A DNA stretch of 64,000 bases, from the NCBI RefSeq assembly GCF_002115805.1, contig NZ_JFKC01000015.1, forward strand, positions 1-64,000, in the 5' to 3' direction. Source of the stretch: Marivita geojedonensis. GTDB lineage: Bacteria > Pseudomonadota > Alphaproteobacteria > Rhodobacterales > Rhodobacteraceae. Below are positions 62,932 through 64,000 of the stretch, in pieces. How positions within the stretch are numbered: position 1 is the first letter of the stretch; each line of letters starts with the position of its first letter. A program made the position numbers and the translations under genes. The notes beneath the pieces are model-generated. The model was not told the origin of the DNA. It did not search any database and saw only the letters and a list, made by a program, of their open reading frames with translations.

Positions 62932-64000
62932 ATGGAACCTCTCAGCTGGTTTGACATCATCACCCGCGTTTTCCTGCAGTTCATGCCTGTCTGGATTTCG
63001 CTGGTCGTCCTGTTCACCCTGTCGATCGTCTACAAAAGGCGGCTTGGCCTTTACGGCAAACTGTTCGACTCCACCATTGGCATGATCGGTTTCGCGCTTG
63101 TCATGTTCTGGGTGTTCACCGGCATCTTCGGAGCCTTCGACATGATCGTGACACACGATCCGCTGGCACAGGTCTCGGGGATGAAGAACAAACTTCCCGG
63201 CACACCTCTGACCAACCCGGACGAAGGACAATACGCCTATTACCTGTTCGGCGGTGACAACCTGGCCCGCGACGTGTTCAGCCGCATGATCAAGGGCGCG
63301 TGGATCGTTGTGCAGATTGCACCTCTGGCAACGCTCTTTGCCTTCATGGTCGGCATCACACTTGGTCTGCCGGCGGGCTACTACGGCGGGCGACTGGATA
63401 CGCTCCTGAGCTTCCTCGCCAACCTGATCCTCGCCTTCCCGGTGATCCTGCTGTTCTACCTGCTGGTGACACCCGAAATCGTGGAGACCGGCATCCCGAG
63501 CTACATGGCAACGGTCCTATTTGTCTTTCCGATCATCTTCGTCGGCGTGCTGCTCAATTCCCGATACAAGACACAGCCGAAGCTGCGCGCGCCGCTTCTG
63601 ATCTGCGTCCTCGGCATCATGGGGTGGCTGTATCTGTCGCTGATCTCCGAGATCGGAACCAAGGTCTCGGTCCTGCCGGGCTTCCTCGATCTGTTCGATG
63701 TGCCCTCGGGTATCCTCGTTGTGTTCGTGTCGGTGGTCTTCGTCAATTCGCCCACCGTGTTCCGCATCGTCCGAGGGCTCGCAATGGACATCAAGACACG
63801 GGACTACGTGGCAGCAGCTCAGACACGGGGTGAAGGCCCATGGTACATCATGCTGTGGGAGATCCTGCCCAACGCCCGCGGTCCCCTGATCGTCGATTTC
63901 TGTCTGCGCATCGGCTACACCACGATCCTCCTCGGGACACTGGGCTTCTTTGGCCTCGGCCTGTCGCCGGAAAGCCCGGATTGGGGCACCACCATCAATG
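62932..64000 (+). CDS. ABC transporter permease (DppC/OppC type), cut by window end
   Basis: An ATG at 62932, preceded by GGGAGGAAA, opens a frame that runs off the window after 356 codons. It starts MEPLSWFDIITRVFLQFMPV. The DppC-type loop is TRDYVAAAQTRGEGPWYIML, and the LGTLGFFGLGLSPESPDWGT region lies at the end. It is larger than usual for the class, with an extra hydrophobic segment in the middle (APLLICVLGIMGWLYLSLIS). The ATPase genes of this importer should lie just beyond the window. Confidence 0.92.
   Translation, partial: MEPLSWFDIITRVFLQFMPVWISLVVLFTLSIVYKRRLGLYGKLFDSTIGMIGFALVMFWVFTGIFGAFDMIVTHDPLAQVSGMKNKLPGTPLTNPDEGQYAYYLFGGDNLARDVFSRMIKGAWIVVQIAPLATLFAFMVGITLGLPAGYYGGRLDTLLSFLANLILAFPVILLFYLLVTPEIVETGIPSYMATVLFVFPIIFVGVLLNSRYKTQPKLRAPLLICVLGIMGWLYLSLISEIGTKVSVLPGFLDLFDVPSGILVVFVSVVFVNSPTVFRIVRGLAMDIKTRDYVAAAQTRGEGPWYIMLWEILPNARGPLIVDFCLRIGYTTILLGTLGFFGLGLSPESPDWGTTIN

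Noticed and set aside
1-64000. CRISPR arrays, tRNA or rRNA genes, prophage
   Set aside because: No regularly spaced repeats, tRNA-like cloverleaf, rRNA segments or phage structural genes were seen by reading both strands.

Overview
The window is a GC-rich alphaproteobacterial chromosome segment, most like the Rhodobacterales (Roseobacter group). The evidence is the gene content: IalB-family protein, LpxI in place of LpxH, a DUF5765 protein, a form II CO-dehydrogenase-like cluster, a carnitine dehydrogenase-thioesterase fusion and the GlxA-type regulator beside it. No tRNA, rRNA, CRISPR array or prophage was recognised.

Layout. (1) 0.2-9.4 kb: a tightly overlapping eight-gene minus-strand operon for carnitine catabolism, with its AraC/GlxA-type regulator divergent. 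It combines the route carnitine to dehydrocarnitine to betainyl-CoA to glycine betaine with CoA ligase, acyl-CoA dehydrogenase and crotonobetainyl-CoA hydratase homologues. (2) 9.4-12.3 kb: rlmE, then a REP-associated tyrosine transposase between REP-like palindromes, a 74-bp remnant of an ABC permease gene, a long inverted repeat and a secreted protein of unknown function. (3) 12.4-16.2 kb: an ABC permease divergent from a NosR-like FMN/4Fe-4S membrane protein and its flavin transferase ApbE. (4) 16.4-20.7 kb: coxG-S-L-M, a form II (AYRGAGR) molybdenum hydroxylase. (5) 20.8-32.3 kb: a periplasmic PQQ alcohol oxidation locus. It holds a PQQ alcohol dehydrogenase with the lanthanide-type Asp-Tyr-Asp signature, cytochrome c-550 PedF, a second cytochrome c, two binding proteins, a beta-propeller protein, an ABC-2 exporter, a NitT/TauT-type binding protein and ATPase, and several unknown secreted proteins. 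(6) 32.3-46.6 kb: DUF5765, der, bamB, a YfgM-like protein, an RND efflux pair, an Atm1-like ABC exporter, a HerA-like ATPase, two candidate small RNAs and ialB. (7) 46.7-58.8 kb: the envelope cluster pyrH-frr-uppS-cdsA-dxr-rseP-(52-aa membrane protein)-bamA-skp-fabZ-lpxA-lpxI-lpxB, read leftwards and without lpxD. (8) 58.9-64 kb: miaA and a Tat-exported peptide-type ABC importer cut by the window end.

How the parts fit. The NitT/TauT importer appears split: its binding protein and ATPase lie at 27.5-29.2 kb and the only matching permease at 12.4 kb, same strand and in operon order. The PQQ dehydrogenase should pass electrons to the c-type cytochromes, and the form II molybdenum enzyme next door could oxidise the aldehyde formed, although its substrate is unknown. 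PQQ biosynthesis genes and the locus regulators are not in the window. The most useful leads are the synonymous-only permease remnant, the tandem sRNA candidates, the unannotated 52-aa protein between rseP and bamA, shared promoter motifs in the PQQ locus, and two families of dispersed intergenic repeats.
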